Shown here one piece after another: positions 33,979 through 42,106 of a DNA stretch of 64,000 nucleotides (within the stretch, counting starts at the first letter, position 1; every line of letters begins with the position of its first letter). Under the pieces are notes generated by a model, which was not told the origin of the DNA, ran no database searches, and saw only the letters and a program-made list of their open reading frames with translations. A program made the position numbers and the translations under genes. The stretch comes from G963665925 sp963665925 (GTDB lineage: Bacteria; Bacillota; Clostridia; Peptostreptococcales; Acidaminobacteraceae): assembly GCA_963665925.1 (NCBI GenBank), contig OY762511.1, positions 4,216,001-4,280,000 on the forward strand, given 5' to 3'.

Positions 33979-34170
33979 CTGCAAATCGCATCCTAATAAA
34001 TCTTCTAGAGATTAATTCAATTTCAAATTTGATATGAGCTGTTCTTTCGTATATGGATTGTCTCCGCTTTCTAAAGAACAAGCTGATATACTTTGCTAAA
34101 AAGCTAAATTTGTAGACGCTATTTCTTATTACTAACTCATGGGGTTACCACTTGATTATAGCAGGACAGT
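33976..34170 (-). repeat. Direct repeat A, right copy (~190 bp)
   Basis: The partner of 32693-32880. Its minus-strand frame runs on through the peptide promoter (FIRMRFAVELSPNT, then stop), which suggests that the cassette was inserted into an older gene here as well. Confidence 0.65.
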
Positions 34171-34207
34171 ATGATTTTATAGTCACATCTACATCACGGT
34201 TTATCTG

Positions 34208-34297
34208 CTATTGATTCCAATGAGAGAGGCAATCAGCATCTATTCCCATGTTGCAACTCATTTCTCGAATCTTATATTTCATTGAATCTACATTCAT
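34208..34297 (-). pseudogene. 5' stub of an AbiEii-like toxin gene
   Basis: ATG 34297 overlaps the AbiEi stop (ATGA), exactly as in intact AbiE pairs. The first 15 or so residues (MNVDSMKYKIREMSCNMG) match the usual N-terminus of AbiEii nucleotidyltransferase toxins. The frame stops after 29 codons, and nothing of the catalytic domain follows. The junction with direct repeat A lies about 40 bases further on, so the toxin body was probably deleted by the insertion. Confidence 0.6.
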
Positions 34298-34884
34298 CGT
34301 AATACCTCCATAACTCTACTGACCATTTTTGTAATGCCCATCTTTTTTGCATAAAGGCTCAACTTGAATTTTTTCGTTTTTGGGTTTAGCATATATTCTT
34401 TCAGTGCTGTATTGACAATAGCCCGGTCCATCCTGCTTCTGTACTTGATAACATCACAGATGGTGCGCTCCACGTCATACACTCTAATTGTGTTTCCATA
34501 ATAAGACTCCATTTCAACAACACCTAAATCATGCAGCTCCTTTTTAACATAATGAAAATCAACAAGATCTTCACTATGCCTATGCGTGTTATATCCTGCT
34601 GGAACTGTCATCACAAGCCTTGATGGTGTTCTATCGGACAAGTCATGTAGCATAAGTGCTGTTTCATGTGAGAAAATCCCTTTTGGGCATTTCAGTTGCA
34701 TGACATATAAGGTGTCATAGGTCTGATTTGGTAGACTATACACCCCTCGTGCAATACGTTCAATCTTCCCTGCTTTTGCCCAATTGGTCATCGTCGTCGA
34801 TGACACGCCACAGGCTTCAGCTTGTACAGTTGTGATGACACTTGTTTTTTTGAGCCTTGCCTCAATTAAGGAAAATTTACTCAT
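34294..34884 (-). CDS. AbiEi-family antitoxin/transcriptional repressor, orphan
   Basis: 196 residues. An N-terminal winged helix (VITTVQAEACGVSSTTMTNW..GKIERIARGVYSLP) is followed by the C-terminal AbiEi domain (FSHETALMLHDLSDRTPSRL and VYDVERTICDVIKYRSRMD). In type IV systems AbiEi represses its own promoter through inverted repeats and counters AbiEii. The downstream toxin is only a stub here. ATG 34884 fits GGAG better than GTG 34893. Inverted repeats matching its likely operator lie just upstream. Confidence 0.85.
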   Translation of the reverse strand: MSKFSLIEARLKKTSVITTVQAEACGVSSTTMTNWAKAGKIERIARGVYSLPNQTYDTLYVMQLKCPKGIFSHETALMLHDLSDRTPSRLVMTVPAGYNTHRHSEDLVDFHYVKKELHDLGVVEMESYYGNTIRVYDVERTICDVIKYRSRMDRAIVNTALKEYMLNPKTKKFKLSLYAKKMGITKMVSRVMEVLR

Positions 34885-34911
34885 AGCTCTCACTCCATAT
34901 CTATAAATAAA

Positions 34912-34958
34912 TTGCTTAATGTGCTTTCTATATATAAATATAATGGCACATTAAGCAA
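34912..34958. promoter_or_regulatory. AbiEi-type operator: perfect 13-bp inverted repeats
   Basis: TTGCTTAATGTGC (34912-34924) and GCACATTAAGCAA (34946-34958) are exact reverse complements, 21 bases apart, directly before abiEi. A third site, GCACATTAAGCA, is at 35010-35021. Paired inverted repeats are the known binding mode of AbiEi. Confidence 0.7.
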
Positions 34959-35246
34959 ACTATACAAAGCGAAACTTGTATACCGTGCGTCTATTTGTAA
35001 TAAGTAGTCGCACATTAAGCATTTTTTTGTTTTTACTACAAACTATTGAGACCACTCATTGTGAACTTTCCAAACGCAAACGCACAAATCACATAAGGAA
35101 CAATACCAAACGTCTGATGATCTTTATAGCAGAAGATAATTACGCCCTTTCCTAAACCGCCGCATCAACCATGCCAAGCTGATTCGTATAACTATCTATT
35201 TTTTTAAGCACGACTGCCCTTTGTTTTTTCTTACATTTCTAATTAT

Positions 35247-36080
35247 CTGCAGCTTTCAGATAAAATTGACAGAAAACATTCTCTGAAAGATGTTGAGCGT
35301 ATGCTATTAAAAGGACCTGCCCTTATAGACGTACAGAGTATTGATCGAACTGGTCTTGAAAAAACTTATACTTCATTAATTCTCGGCTATGATTCTGCTG
35401 AACTTGAACATAATAGTACTGATTCAGTGTCCGATCTGAAGCTACAGAAGCTCGTGAAAAACAAAGCTAAATTTGAAAACGCACTTAATCGCCTTGAAGA
35501 TCTGTTCCTATTTTCTGAAGAAGCCATGTCAAAAAAGGACTATCTATTCAAGAAACGTGATCTTATAGAGCAGCTTTCCAGCCTAAACTCTGAGATTGAA
35601 ATTTACCATAAAGAGTCCTTAAAATCAGCTATACAATCAAAATCATTTATAAGCGATGCTACTGATTTACTGCTCTTTGAATCATTCCAAAATTCTAAGC
35701 TAGTATTTAAAAGGTCTTTTCTTGCGTCACTAGATCGCGAACGCGTACAGGAACTCATTCAATCTGTAATCGACGTAATTGAAGTCAAAAATAAGAAAGT
35801 ACATTCAATTACATTCTCAAATGGCATTACACATAAATTCATGTATAAGGCTGAAAATAAGCAAAAAATAAGGACCCGTGAGAAATTGCACTACAGGTCC
35901 TATTATGATATGGTTATGGAATTTCTAAAAGAAAACGGTTCTGCTTCCAGAGTTGAAATTGAAAAGCTGACCGGAATGAGACGTACAGGTGCACTAGCAC
36001 TCGTAAACGAGCTTATCGATGAGGGTGTACTTGAAAAACGGGGTAGTTCGATTGCGATTAGGTATTTTATCAAACTATGA
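35247..36080 (+). pseudogene. C-terminal remnant of a large recombinase-like or DNA-binding protein
   Basis: The frame is open from 35208, but the protein-like part begins near 35247 (LQLSDKIDRKHSLKDVERM) without a ribosome site or plausible start. Coiled-coil-like helices (~60-130), then HSITFSNGITHKF, a beta segment seen at the end of large serine recombinases, and finally a winged-helix (EFLKENGSASRVEIEKLTGM). An N-terminal catalytic domain is missing. It could instead be the end of an AlbA-type (schlafen-like) protein. I treat it as a truncated mobile-element gene, with modest confidence. Confidence 0.45.
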
Positions 36081-36083
36081 ATG

Positions 36084-36980
36084 CTAGTTGTTTTTACATA
36101 CCAATTCCTTGTTACATTCAGTATCATTCCCCGCATCTAACAACAATCCCGTAAAAATCATTATTACGCCAATAATCGAAACCTCTGTCATTTGCTCTTT
36201 TAGTAGTATCGTACCAAGAATTGACGCCGTTAAAGGTTCTGCTAAAGTAAGTGTCACCGCTGTAGATGCAGGTACTTTCTTGAGAGCTATCGCAAACAAT
36301 GTATATGGAATTGCAGTCGCAAGAATCCCTAAGTGTATAATCGGTAAAAAAATATATATACTATCTACCCAGTCAAGTTTGGCAAACAAGAGTAATGGTA
36401 AGAGCAATAATGCACTTCCTAAAAAAATGGCTCCGTTTATAGCCAGTCTAGATCCACCACTGAATGCACGCTGCGATGTTGCAACAAATGCCGCATACGA
36501 AAAGCCTGCACCTAGCGAAAATACTGCACCGGTTAAATCAAAGGCAATTGAATCTGATCCTATGAATAACAGCATGCACCCGCTTACCGATATTGATGTT
36601 GCAATCACCCATCTTTTGCTTATTTTCTTGCCACTTATGACTTCAATAACTCCAGAAAAAACAGGTGCACTTCCAATAGCCAACATGGTCCCAAACGCTA
36701 CACCTGTCCGTGCCACTCCAAAAAAGAATAAGGGCTGATATAAAGCCATACATAGTGAGGCTGCAAACATATCTATGTTCCTTATATGTCCAATACTCTT
36801 ATATGAACCCTTCAAAAAGGCAATAATAAATAGAATACTTCCTCCAATTAGCATTCGAAATGCACCTACCGCCAAAGGATCAGAACCATTTGGCAATAAC
36901 GCTTGTGCAGTGCCTGTCGTCCCCCACATCATCGCCGAAAGAACTATGACAAACTTGGATTGTTTCGTAGATAATTTCAT
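36084..36980 (-). CDS. EamA-family drug/metabolite transporter
   Basis: A 298-residue membrane protein with ten helices in two repeated EamA halves (~10-140 and ~150-285). Typical features: MWGTTGTAQALLP near helix 1, and the end of the second half, TLAEPLTASILGTILLKEQM followed by GVIMIFTGLLL. Members export amino acids or metabolites, and the substrate is not readable. ATG 36980 has a GGTGAG site. It stands alone, with AraC-type and other exporter genes nearby. Confidence 0.88.
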   Translation of the reverse strand: MKLSTKQSKFVIVLSAMMWGTTGTAQALLPNGSDPLAVGAFRMLIGGSILFIIAFLKGSYKSIGHIRNIDMFAASLCMALYQPLFFFGVARTGVAFGTMLAIGSAPVFSGVIEVISGKKISKRWVIATSISVSGCMLLFIGSDSIAFDLTGAVFSLGAGFSYAAFVATSQRAFSGGSRLAINGAIFLGSALLLLPLLLFAKLDWVDSIYIFLPIIHLGILATAIPYTLFAIALKKVPASTAVTLTLAEPLTASILGTILLKEQMTEVSIIGVIMIFTGLLLDAGNDTECNKELVCKNN

Positions 36981-37079
36981 ATACTCACCTTTCGCTTAAT
37001 CGGAACCTTACCTATACATACATATTTTCAACAAAAGTTCCATAAACTCGCAAATAGATTCCAGACTACTATAAAGTCA

Positions 37080-37117
37080 TAAAAAGGATTATTCATTAAC
37101 TTAACGAATAATCCTTT
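37080..37117 (-). terminator. Terminator of the AraC-type gene
   Basis: Minus strand: AAAAGGATTATTC pairs with GAATAATCCTTTTT around a ten-base loop. Confidence 0.85.
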
Positions 37118-37193
37118 TCTTAGTGTATTATATGCTTTTCAAAATCAGGTTTCTTATCAGGTATACTTATCTTCTTTAGCCGATTTCTCGAAA

Positions 37194-37913
37194 TCAATGC
37201 TTAGAATGCATTTTACGAAATTCCTTTGGTGTCATATGCTCTAAACACTTAAAACTCCTTGTTAATGAAGCATGATGCTCATAGCCAACTAGCTGTGCTA
37301 TTTGAGCCAGTGTGTATGATGTTGTAAGCAGCAACTCCTTTGTCCTATTAATACGAAGTCGTTTCAGGTATGCACTTAGAGTCCAGCCAGTATAGCGCTT
37401 AAACCACTCACTATAGTAATTAGATGCATAGCCTTCAATTGTTGCTAACTCCTCCAGAGTAACGCTCCTATCATAATGTTTCTTTAAGTACTCTATTGAT
37501 GCAGGCTCTGAGTTCTTGAAAAGATCGCAGTAAATGTATCGAAATAAATTATTCATTGATGCGGTAGAGTCATTACTCTTGCATTCCTGCAGCATCAGTT
37601 TTTTTACAAGTTCCCACTTTTCATTCATTAGAATGAGTTTTCCACCATGATTTTGTACAATATCATCAGCTGTAATAAAATGATTTGGAACATCTAGTAC
37701 CAAAAATAAATTATCTGTATATGAAGCATACTTATGCTCTGATCCTGGTGGTAGGAATAACATCTTCGCTCCATCAACCGCAATATTCAGCGTTTTTGTC
37801 TCAACAATAAGCTCGCCATTTGTAGGAATAATCATCTGTCCATAATCATGCGTATGCGTCTTGCTATATTTTTCATATTGCCTGAATCCATAATCAATGT
37901 TTCTCACAAGCAA
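37194..37913 (-). CDS. AraC-family regulator with cupin sensor
   Basis: About 239 residues. The first half is a cupin-like sensing domain with HDYGQMIIPTNGELIVET and MLFLPPGSEHKY. The last ~100 residues hold two helix-turn-helix motifs, ending with TSYTLAQIAQLVGYEHHASL and FKCLEHMTPKEFRKMH. It probably controls a nearby exporter. The start is unclear: TTG 37913 or GTG 37907, both after ATGAGG. Confidence 0.87.
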   Translation of the reverse strand: MLVRNIDYGFRQYEKYSKTHTHDYGQMIIPTNGELIVETKTLNIAVDGAKMLFLPPGSEHKYASYTDNLFLVLDVPNHFITADDIVQNHGGKLILMNEKWELVKKLMLQECKSNDSTASMNNLFRYIYCDLFKNSEPASIEYLKKHYDRSVTLEELATIEGYASNYYSEWFKRYTGWTLSAYLKRLRINRTKELLLTTSYTLAQIAQLVGYEHHASLTRSFKCLEHMTPKEFRKMHSKH

Positions 37914-38215
37914 ACCTCATTTCAGTAAGTCAGCGAAAATGTACATGTCAATTTGTTCAAACTTAGCATGAAGCTGAATTTATGTCAACCAAATCAACCC
38001 ACCGTATTTTTGAATTTTTATCAATACCGACTGCAAATAAAGATATTCATGTGTAAGGGGGCACTTCAATATTCAGAAATCTGCAGTCAGATTGATTCAG
38101 ACTCAGGAAGTATGATAGCTTTGCAATTATAAACCATTTAAGTGATTTTATATATCTACTATATCTGCAATTTGAGTTAACGACTTAACATATATCCAGA
38201 TATTATTTTACGAAC
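37914..38215. other. Intergenic stretch without a recognised gene
   Basis: About 300 AT-rich bases between the AraC start and the end of the next exporter gene. I see no ORF with a ribosome site, RNA motif or clear hairpin. It should hold the promoter of the AraC gene (minus strand). Confidence 0.4.
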
Positions 38216-39121
38216 TTACCGAAAAGCATCTATTCGTTTTAGCCTTGTTACTCTTATTCTTTCCAGCATATGAGAAGACATCAGACCTGCCAGAATAATG
38301 AGTATCCCCATCATTCTAAGAAGACTCAACTCCTCCCCAAAAAATATAAAACTAAGAACCACAGCACTTGCTGGGCTAAGTGCACAAAACATACCCGCAC
38401 GCTCTGCCGATGTCTTGCTTTGCGCAAGCGGCTGGAGGGTAAACCCAAACACACTGCATACAATGGCTAGTGCAATTATAATCTGCACCTCGAATACACT
38501 CTGTGGAAATCTCGGCGTTTCAAAAGCAAAAGCTGACAAAGTGCTAAACACGCCCATAAACCCAACTTGAACAACGCCTAATGCAAGCGGATCTTCCTTT
38601 CTGCTAAACCGTGCAGTCAAAATAATTGCGAAAGCATAGAGTAATGCCGCTAAAAGTCCAAGACCTTCCCCCAGTGAAAAGTGCAAACCTGCACCTTCAA
38701 AGGTAATCAGTACAACACCTGTAAAAGTCAAGAGTACACTAAAAACTACATGCTTCTTTATGCCCCGATGCTGAATGATGGCCTCTAATAATGGGACAAA
38801 TACGATTGCTGTATTTTCAAGAAGTGCTACAGTAGATACATCTGTTGTTTTCAGTGCTGTAATTTCAGCCGTCATCACAGATACAAACGCCAGCCCTAAA
38901 AACATACCGTGTAGTATTGTATTCTTTGAAATCAGTTTCAATTTGTTCCATCCAAAGGGCAATAAAATCACAAATGCCAACATAAACCTGAGGCTCAACA
39001 AATTGAATATCCCCATACTCTGAATGACCATCTTGGTCATAATGAATGAGGTACTTCTTGCCAATATAATCATTGCTAAAAGCACTTCTGCTTTATTACC
39101 GAATCTTATCCTTTTTTCCAT
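38216..39121 (-). CDS. EamA-family transporter, divergent from a LysR regulator
   Basis: 301 residues, ten helices in two EamA halves. STSFIMTKMVIQSMGIF at helix 1 and FGEELSLLRMMGILIILAGL near the end mark the halves. ATG 39121 is preceded by GGAGG at seven bases; the upstream ATG at 39145 would enclose that site. It diverges from the LysR gene across a region with three copies of a TCAAATATA motif, a common design for a LysR-regulated exporter. Confidence 0.88.
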   Translation of the reverse strand: MEKRIRFGNKAEVLLAMIILARSTSFIMTKMVIQSMGIFNLLSLRFMLAFVILLPFGWNKLKLISKNTILHGMFLGLAFVSVMTAEITALKTTDVSTVALLENTAIVFVPLLEAIIQHRGIKKHVVFSVLLTFTGVVLITFEGAGLHFSLGEGLGLLAALLYAFAIILTARFSRKEDPLALGVVQVGFMGVFSTLSAFAFETPRFPQSVFEVQIIIALAIVCSVFGFTLQPLAQSKTSAERAGMFCALSPASAVVLSFIFFGEELSLLRMMGILIILAGLMSSHMLERIRVTRLKRIDAFR

Positions 39122-39145
39122 TGGACACGCCTCCTGCCTTTTCAT

Positions 39146-39224
39146 GAATCAAATATACCATTATAATATATTTGAGAATAGCGCGAATATGTCAAAGGTA
39201 ATTTGAGTAAATATCAAATATATT
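39146..39224. promoter_or_regulatory. Candidate LysR operator region
   Basis: AATATATTTGA (39165-39175) and TCAAATATATT (39214-39224) are exact reverse complements, and another TCAAATATA lies at 39148-39156. They cover the divergent promoters of the exporter and lysR genes. Confidence 0.5.
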
Positions 39225-39249
39225 CATTGAAATTCAAAGGAGGACAAGG

Positions 39250-40119
39250 ATGGATTCGACTAAATGTAAAGCACTCATCACCGTACTTGAATGTGGTAGC
39301 TTGTCAGGTGCTGCCGAAATTCTAGGATACACGCCTTCTGGCATGAGCCGTATGATTGCTTCTATTGAACAAGATGCAGGTTTTCCACTGCTCCTTCGCA
39401 GTCGAAAAGGCATTGAAGCCACTACTGAATGTAAAAAGTTACTCCCAACCATTCGTAAACTCAGCCACTACGGAGAACAGTATAAGCAACTCGTTGCACA
39501 ACTCAATGGTATTGAGTCTGGAGAAATACACATAGGAACTTCATATCGCACATATTATCCCTGGTTGATGACTATTATTTCGGAATTTTTAGAAGTGCAT
39601 CCCAACATTAAAATTCATTTGAGCGATGGTGTGAGTACAGAACTACTTACATGTTTAGAACAACATACACTAGATTTATGTATCATTAGTGAGCGTGAGG
39701 GAAACTTCACATGGATTCCTCTACAGGAAAATCCAATGGTGGCTTGGTTACCCCCGGATCATCCATACGCAGGTTTTGATTCTGTGCCCATAAAAATTTT
39801 TGAAACAGATCCATTTATTGAGACATGTCCAAATCAGGACACCGATAACTCTCGGCTTTTGAAACGGCATCATATCAAACCAAACATTCAGTTTTCAACA
39901 ACCAATACTTATGCCACTTACTGTATGGTTGAATCAGGTCTTGGAATCACACTTACTAATGGACTTAATGCAAGTGGCGAAAATGGCAATGTCATCGTCA
40001 AACCCCTGTCACCTCCTGAAACGATTACCCTTGGAATAGCCATCTCATCCATGGAGGTGCTTTCCCCAGCAGCACGGAAATTTGTGTCGTTTGCCAGGAA
40101 CTTTACAACGGAGAAATAA
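39250..40119 (+). CDS. LysR-family transcriptional regulator
   Basis: 289 residues. The N-terminal helix-turn-helix (CGSLSGAAEILGYTPSGMSR, then MIASIEQDAGFPLLLR) and the C-terminal two-lobe effector domain (~90-289) are complete. ATG 39250 follows AGGAGG. Divergent orientation to the EamA exporter indicates that it controls that gene and probably itself through the inverted repeats between them. The effector is unknown. Confidence 0.9.
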   Translation: MDSTKCKALITVLECGSLSGAAEILGYTPSGMSRMIASIEQDAGFPLLLRSRKGIEATTECKKLLPTIRKLSHYGEQYKQLVAQLNGIESGEIHIGTSYRTYYPWLMTIISEFLEVHPNIKIHLSDGVSTELLTCLEQHTLDLCIISEREGNFTWIPLQENPMVAWLPPDHPYAGFDSVPIKIFETDPFIETCPNQDTDNSRLLKRHHIKPNIQFSTTNTYATYCMVESGLGITLTNGLNASGENGNVIVKPLSPPETITLGIAISSMEVLSPAARKFVSFARNFTTEK

Positions 40120-40131
40120 ATCCTAAAAACA

Positions 40132-40163
40132 ATCGACCGCCATCAAAGTTTTATGATGGCGGT
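40132..40163 (+). terminator. Hairpin after the LysR gene
   Basis: GACCGCCATCA pairs with TGATGGCGGTC, 11 bp perfect. The following tract is AAATAT, so termination may be weak. Confidence 0.6.
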
Positions 40164-40290
40164 CAAATATATGCTCTTTATTTATTTGGGTGTGATTTGA
40201 AATCGTGTATATAGTTATTCAAGTATAACCTTCGATAATTTAACTTTATGAACTGGTCCTGCTCAATCAATACAGTATTGCTAAATTGCC

Positions 40291-40986
40291 CTAACCATCG
40301 ATACCCATTAATAATCTTTTTTCAATACTTTCCAACAACTCCCTAGAAACGCCAAGCTTCTTCTCAAACACGCCATCCAAGGTCACTAATGTGACTCTAT
40401 CAGGTTTTATTCTTTGAATCATGTTCGACATTTTATCAACAGCATCATCTGTGTCGTTATATCCTTTTATGATTGTTATTTCTAAGTTGAACTTGCCAGA
40501 ATAGTCTTCATTAAACTTTGCCATATTGGAAATATGAGCTTCTAATGTATAACCCTCAATTGGCCGTACCAACTTTTTAAAATCCACTTCAGTCACTGCT
40601 TTTATTTCGCCGATAACCTCATCGCACTTTTCTGAAATTGCTTTATAATTCTTGTCATTAAGCAGATATCCATTTGACAGAAGTTTTACCTGAACGCCCT
40701 TCAATTTTACATGATCAATAATTTCACTAACTCTCGAATGAACAAGAGCCTCACCTGCAGAGTTTATAAACAATACGTCCGGTTTCAGATCCGTTAGTTT
40801 TTGTTCTAAATCCAAGATACATTCATCATAGTTATCGAAGTTGTGAATTTCATCTGTTTTATCTTTGGACCTGCCAATAGGACAGAAAATACAATCAAAG
40901 TTGCAGAATTTCTCAGGGAGAATATTTACCTCAAGATATCGTTTTTCATCCTGAATATATACCTCTTTATATTTAAAACCGTTCAT
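40291..40986 (-). CDS. Radical SAM protein (COG0731-like)
   Basis: 231 residues. The cluster motif CNFDCIFCPIGRS near residue 27 is the CxxxCxxC site for a [4Fe-4S] cluster and SAM. Other conserved parts are DVLFINSAGEALVH and VKLLSNGYLLN. It resembles the compact Tyw1-like radical SAM proteins (COG0731) of unknown reaction; no RNA-binding domain is present. The start at 40986 follows AAAGGAG, which itself overlaps ATG 41001. It directly follows the B3/B4 gene (the stop overlaps the upstream ATG), so both are under the ykkC riboswitch. Confidence 0.8.
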   Translation of the reverse strand: MNGFKYKEVYIQDEKRYLEVNILPEKFCNFDCIFCPIGRSKDKTDEIHNFDNYDECILDLEQKLTDLKPDVLFINSAGEALVHSRVSEIIDHVKLKGVQVKLLSNGYLLNDKNYKAISEKCDEVIGEIKAVTEVDFKKLVRPIEGYTLEAHISNMAKFNEDYSGKFNLEITIIKGYNDTDDAVDKMSNMIQRIKPDRVTLVTLDGVFEKKLGVSRELLESIEKRLLMGIDG

Positions 40987-41000
40987 AAAAACTCCTTTCA

Positions 41001-41705
41001 TTAAAACTCGATAGTTCTTCTCTCGTTATCTAGAACATATGCTTTACATTCGCCGTCAAGTTTCCGTGTTATTTGTTCTTCTAGATAGTTTAGCGCAGAA
41101 TTAAATTCAGCATCCCTTTCACTATCCACAGACTCAATGCATAAAAAAGCATTCTTCGTCTCTTCAGTTAACATAGTTCGAACTGCCTCTCTCCAATTCC
41201 AGCAACGGCATATTGCACCTGCTTCATCTTTGTAAATCAATTCTCCAACAAGTGGTGGTTCACTTTTATCACTACCTAATGTAACGAAATCTTCTTCACC
41301 ACTTGCTAAGGTGAGTTTGATATTTCCATCGAACTTATCCATATCTTCCCCGCCATTAGGTAGTCCATAGAGTAATGAGCAGGAATTATATATATCTACC
41401 AGCGGATTAATATTACTAATTTCGTTACCTTTGCTAACCCTTTTAAGCAATGCCTCAATTGAAGAACGTGCACCTTTTTTAGTTTTGAATTTCTTAAATG
41501 CATCACGCCATACGCTGATAACTCGATTTTCACTCAAATTCTCAGCACCAAGGTGCTTCAGTGCCTCAGATTGGGCTTGCAATAACATTTTAGAATAATC
41601 ATCTGCAACTCCATAAGAATTATTAACGTTGTTTGCAATGACAATACCGATTTTAGCATTCGGAAACATTTCCCAGAACACATCTTCAATAATAAATTTT
41701 CTCAT
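41001..41705 (-). CDS. Stand-alone B3/B4 (PheT-like tRNA-editing) domain protein
   Basis: 234 residues. It matches the B3/B4 domain of the phenylalanyl-tRNA synthetase beta subunit: NPLVDIYNSCSLLYGLPNGG, then DFVTLGSDKSEPPLVGELIY and CRCWNWREAVRTMLTEET. In PheT this domain edits misacylated tRNA; solo versions exist in many bacteria without settled function. ATG 41705 follows GGAGAAGGAG. It is the first gene after a ykkC/guanidine-I type riboswitch and terminator and couples to a radical SAM gene. Guanidine control of this pair is unexpected. Confidence 0.82.
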   Translation of the reverse strand: MRKFIIEDVFWEMFPNAKIGIVIANNVNNSYGVADDYSKMLLQAQSEALKHLGAENLSENRVISVWRDAFKKFKTKKGARSSIEALLKRVSKGNEISNINPLVDIYNSCSLLYGLPNGGEDMDKFDGNIKLTLASGEEDFVTLGSDKSEPPLVGELIYKDEAGAICRCWNWREAVRTMLTEETKNAFLCIESVDSERDAEFNSALNYLEEQITRKLDGECKAYVLDNERRTIEF

Positions 41706-41765
41706 TTCTCCTTCTCCTTTCAAAGCTTTCCGGGTTGAACACGAACATTACTTGCACTAAAAACA

Positions 41766-41813
41766 AAAAAGCCTGAGAAATATAATTAAATATCTCCCAG
41801 GCTTTTATCCTTC
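41766..41813 (-). terminator. Expression-platform terminator of the ykkC riboswitch (minus)
   Basis: Minus strand: AAAAGCCTGGGAGATATTTA pairs with AATATATTTCTCAGGCTTTTTT-type sequence and ends in T. The left arm is shared with the riboswitch 3' core. Confidence 0.85.
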
Positions 41814-41878
41814 CGTGTACACATGTCTGTGCGTTTTCTCTCGGACCTGCTAGCAATTGCTACGGAACCCTAGAAAAC
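41790..41878 (-). ncRNA. ykkC-type riboswitch (guanidine-I likely) upstream of the B3/B4 gene
   Basis: The minus strand carries the ykkC consensus blocks in order: TTCTAGGGTTCCG, GGTCCGAGAGAAAA, ACACGGAAGGATAAAAGCC and TGGGAGATA. These match guanidine-I (subtype 1). Variant subtypes that bind ppGpp or PRPP share much of this core, so a ligand test would decide. The 3' stem competes with the terminator, so ligand binding should turn expression on. Confidence 0.88.
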
Positions 41879-42106
41879 TTTTTGTATGTTTAATTAACAT
41901 CATCCTACTAAACATCATTTCATTTGTCAACTTTTGATTACAATACTTCCTTACTTTCACATTCCGTAATCTTCCCTGAAATATATACTTCAATATTGAT
42001 AATGAGTATGACTGAATAATAATTATATGCTACAATGCCATTGTACTATCTAGACTTCTCCAACAGTTGAAAGTAACCCCTTCAACATTCTGATGAGGTG
42101 ATTTTT

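Larger units (their letters stand above)
32917..34000 (-). repeat. 1.1-kb duplicated module, copy 2 (toxin-antitoxin plus peptide cassette)
   Basis: The counterpart of 4505-5600 with the same gene order. It lies between the two 190-bp direct repeats, next to the group II intron. Confidence 0.75.
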
